A stretch of 6,267 nt of DNA from assembly GCA_947372575.1 (NCBI GenBank), contig CANBUF010000126.1, positions 1 through 6,267 on the forward strand. Reading direction: 5' to 3'. The notes beneath the pieces were generated by a model. The model had not been told where the DNA came from. It did no database searches and saw only the letters and a program-made list of their open reading frames with translations. Source of the stretch: Alcaligenaceae bacterium. Its GTDB lineage: Bacteria; Pseudomonadota; Gammaproteobacteria; Burkholderiales; Burkholderiaceae. Both the position numbers and the translations under genes were made by a program. This document shows positions 5,745 to 6,267 of the stretch, in pieces. Position 1 is the first letter of the stretch. The number at the start of each line of letters is the position of its first letter.

Positions 5745-6267
5745 AAGTCTGGCTGGTTGGCGCGGGGCCCGGTGATCCAGAGCTCATGACACGCAAGGCC
5801 TGGCGACTACTGAGTCAGGCTGATGTCATCCTGCACGATGCTCTGATGGATGTCGAAGGGATGAAGCAAGCCGCACCCCAGGCGCAATGGATTGAAGTTG
5901 GCAAACGCTCTGGACGTCCCTCGGTTGAGCAGGCGTTCATCTGTCGCACGCTGGTCGGTTTTGCCAAACGCGGGTTACAGGTTGTGCGTCTCAAAGGCGG
6001 TGATCCTTCGATATTTGGTCGCGTCACAGAAGAAATCGAAGCCTGTCGAAACAACGACATTGAGATTGAAATCGTTCCGGGTGTGACTGCGGCTTGCTCT
6101 GCTGCGGCGGACCTGCAGAGTAGCCTGACCATGCGTGGCGTCTCCAGAAGTGTGGTGTTTGTCACCCCGCGTATCGGACGCCGTGAGACGGGAACTCCAC
6201 TCGAATGGCTTGATGCAGCAATGGCTGCTGATACAGCAGTGTTCTACATGGCCGGTGCGCAAGCGCA
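5741..6267 (+). CDS. cobA: Uroporphyrinogen-III C-methyltransferase (SUMT), 3' end outside window
   Basis: Uses two S-adenosylmethionine molecules to convert uroporphyrinogen III into precorrin-2, the branch point to siroheme and cobalamin. The frame from ATG 5741 stays open to the window end, giving 175 residues of the usual 250-260; the C-terminal SAM-site portion is missing. Visible motifs are the N-terminal glycine-rich loop VGAGPGDPELMT (6-17), HDALM (32-36), VGKRSG (53-58), VRLKGGDPSIFGR (82-94), VPGVTAA (112-118) and the SLT-RG-SRSVVFVTPR stretch (128-144). In many homologues the central motif reads GDP-F/M-IFGRGGEE; here it is GDPSIFGRVTEE, a mild variation that does not suggest loss of function. 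Only the methyltransferase part is in view, so whether a CysG-like dehydrogenase/ferrochelatase domain is fused cannot be decided, though the start lacks the N-terminal CysG domain. The start overlaps the cysI stop by ATGA, implying translational coupling and a role in supplying siroheme to that reductase. Confidence 0.94.
   Translation, partial: MKVWLVGAGPGDPELMTRKAWRLLSQADVILHDALMDVEGMKQAAPQAQWIEVGKRSGRPSVEQAFICRTLVGFAKRGLQVVRLKGGDPSIFGRVTEEIEACRNNDIEIEIVPGVTAACSAAADLQSSLTMRGVSRSVVFVTPRIGRRETGTPLEWLDAAMAADTAVFYMAGAQA

Noticed and set aside
1..6267. Search for a mobile, defence or other undescribed system
   Set aside because: All long coding frames belong to known metabolic or repair families, and no terminal repeats, integrase, toxin-antitoxin pair, spacer array or structured RNA could be seen.

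Overview
The window looks like ordinary chromosome of a betaproteobacterium in the order Burkholderiales, possibly the family Alcaligenaceae. The family assignment is inference. The best markers are the DNA polymerase IV, which has an insertion and a GIDEIYID active-site variant that I remember from Burkholderiales homologues, and the short siroheme sulfite reductase of the Burkholderiales type. No insertion sequence, phage gene, CRISPR array, tRNA or rRNA gene is visible.

Layout: (1) 1-1539, plus strand: the 3' part of a class III CoA-transferase (CaiB/BaiF) gene, then a LigI-like amidohydrolase. They probably form a small catabolic operon for an unknown carboxylate or lactone. The junction carries a perfect 16-bp tandem duplication. 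(2) 1536-2624, minus strand: a class I DAHP synthase for the first step of aromatic amino acid synthesis. It converges on the amidohydrolase with a 4-bp overlap of the stop codons. (3) 2682-3830, plus strand: dinB, divergent from the DAHP synthase gene across a 57-bp gap. (4) 3831-4025: a 195-bp, AT-rich regulatory gap with phased T-tracts and a candidate promoter. (5) 4026-6267, plus strand: a siroheme sulfite/nitrite reductase (cysI type) and the start of a uroporphyrinogen-III C-methyltransferase gene (cobA). They overlap by ATGA, and the second gene runs off the window.

How the genes work together: CobA makes precorrin-2, the precursor of siroheme, which is the cofactor of the reductase encoded just upstream. 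These two genes form a clear functional unit for assimilatory sulfur (or nitrite) reduction. The CoA-transferase/amidohydrolase pair is a separate unit of unknown substrate. The DAHP synthase and dinB genes are single housekeeping genes between them. I found no convincing undescribed system. The observation most worth checking is the tandem duplication, which appears to have broken an ancestral ATGA stop/start overlap and now leaves the two reading frames in phase, separated by one TGA.
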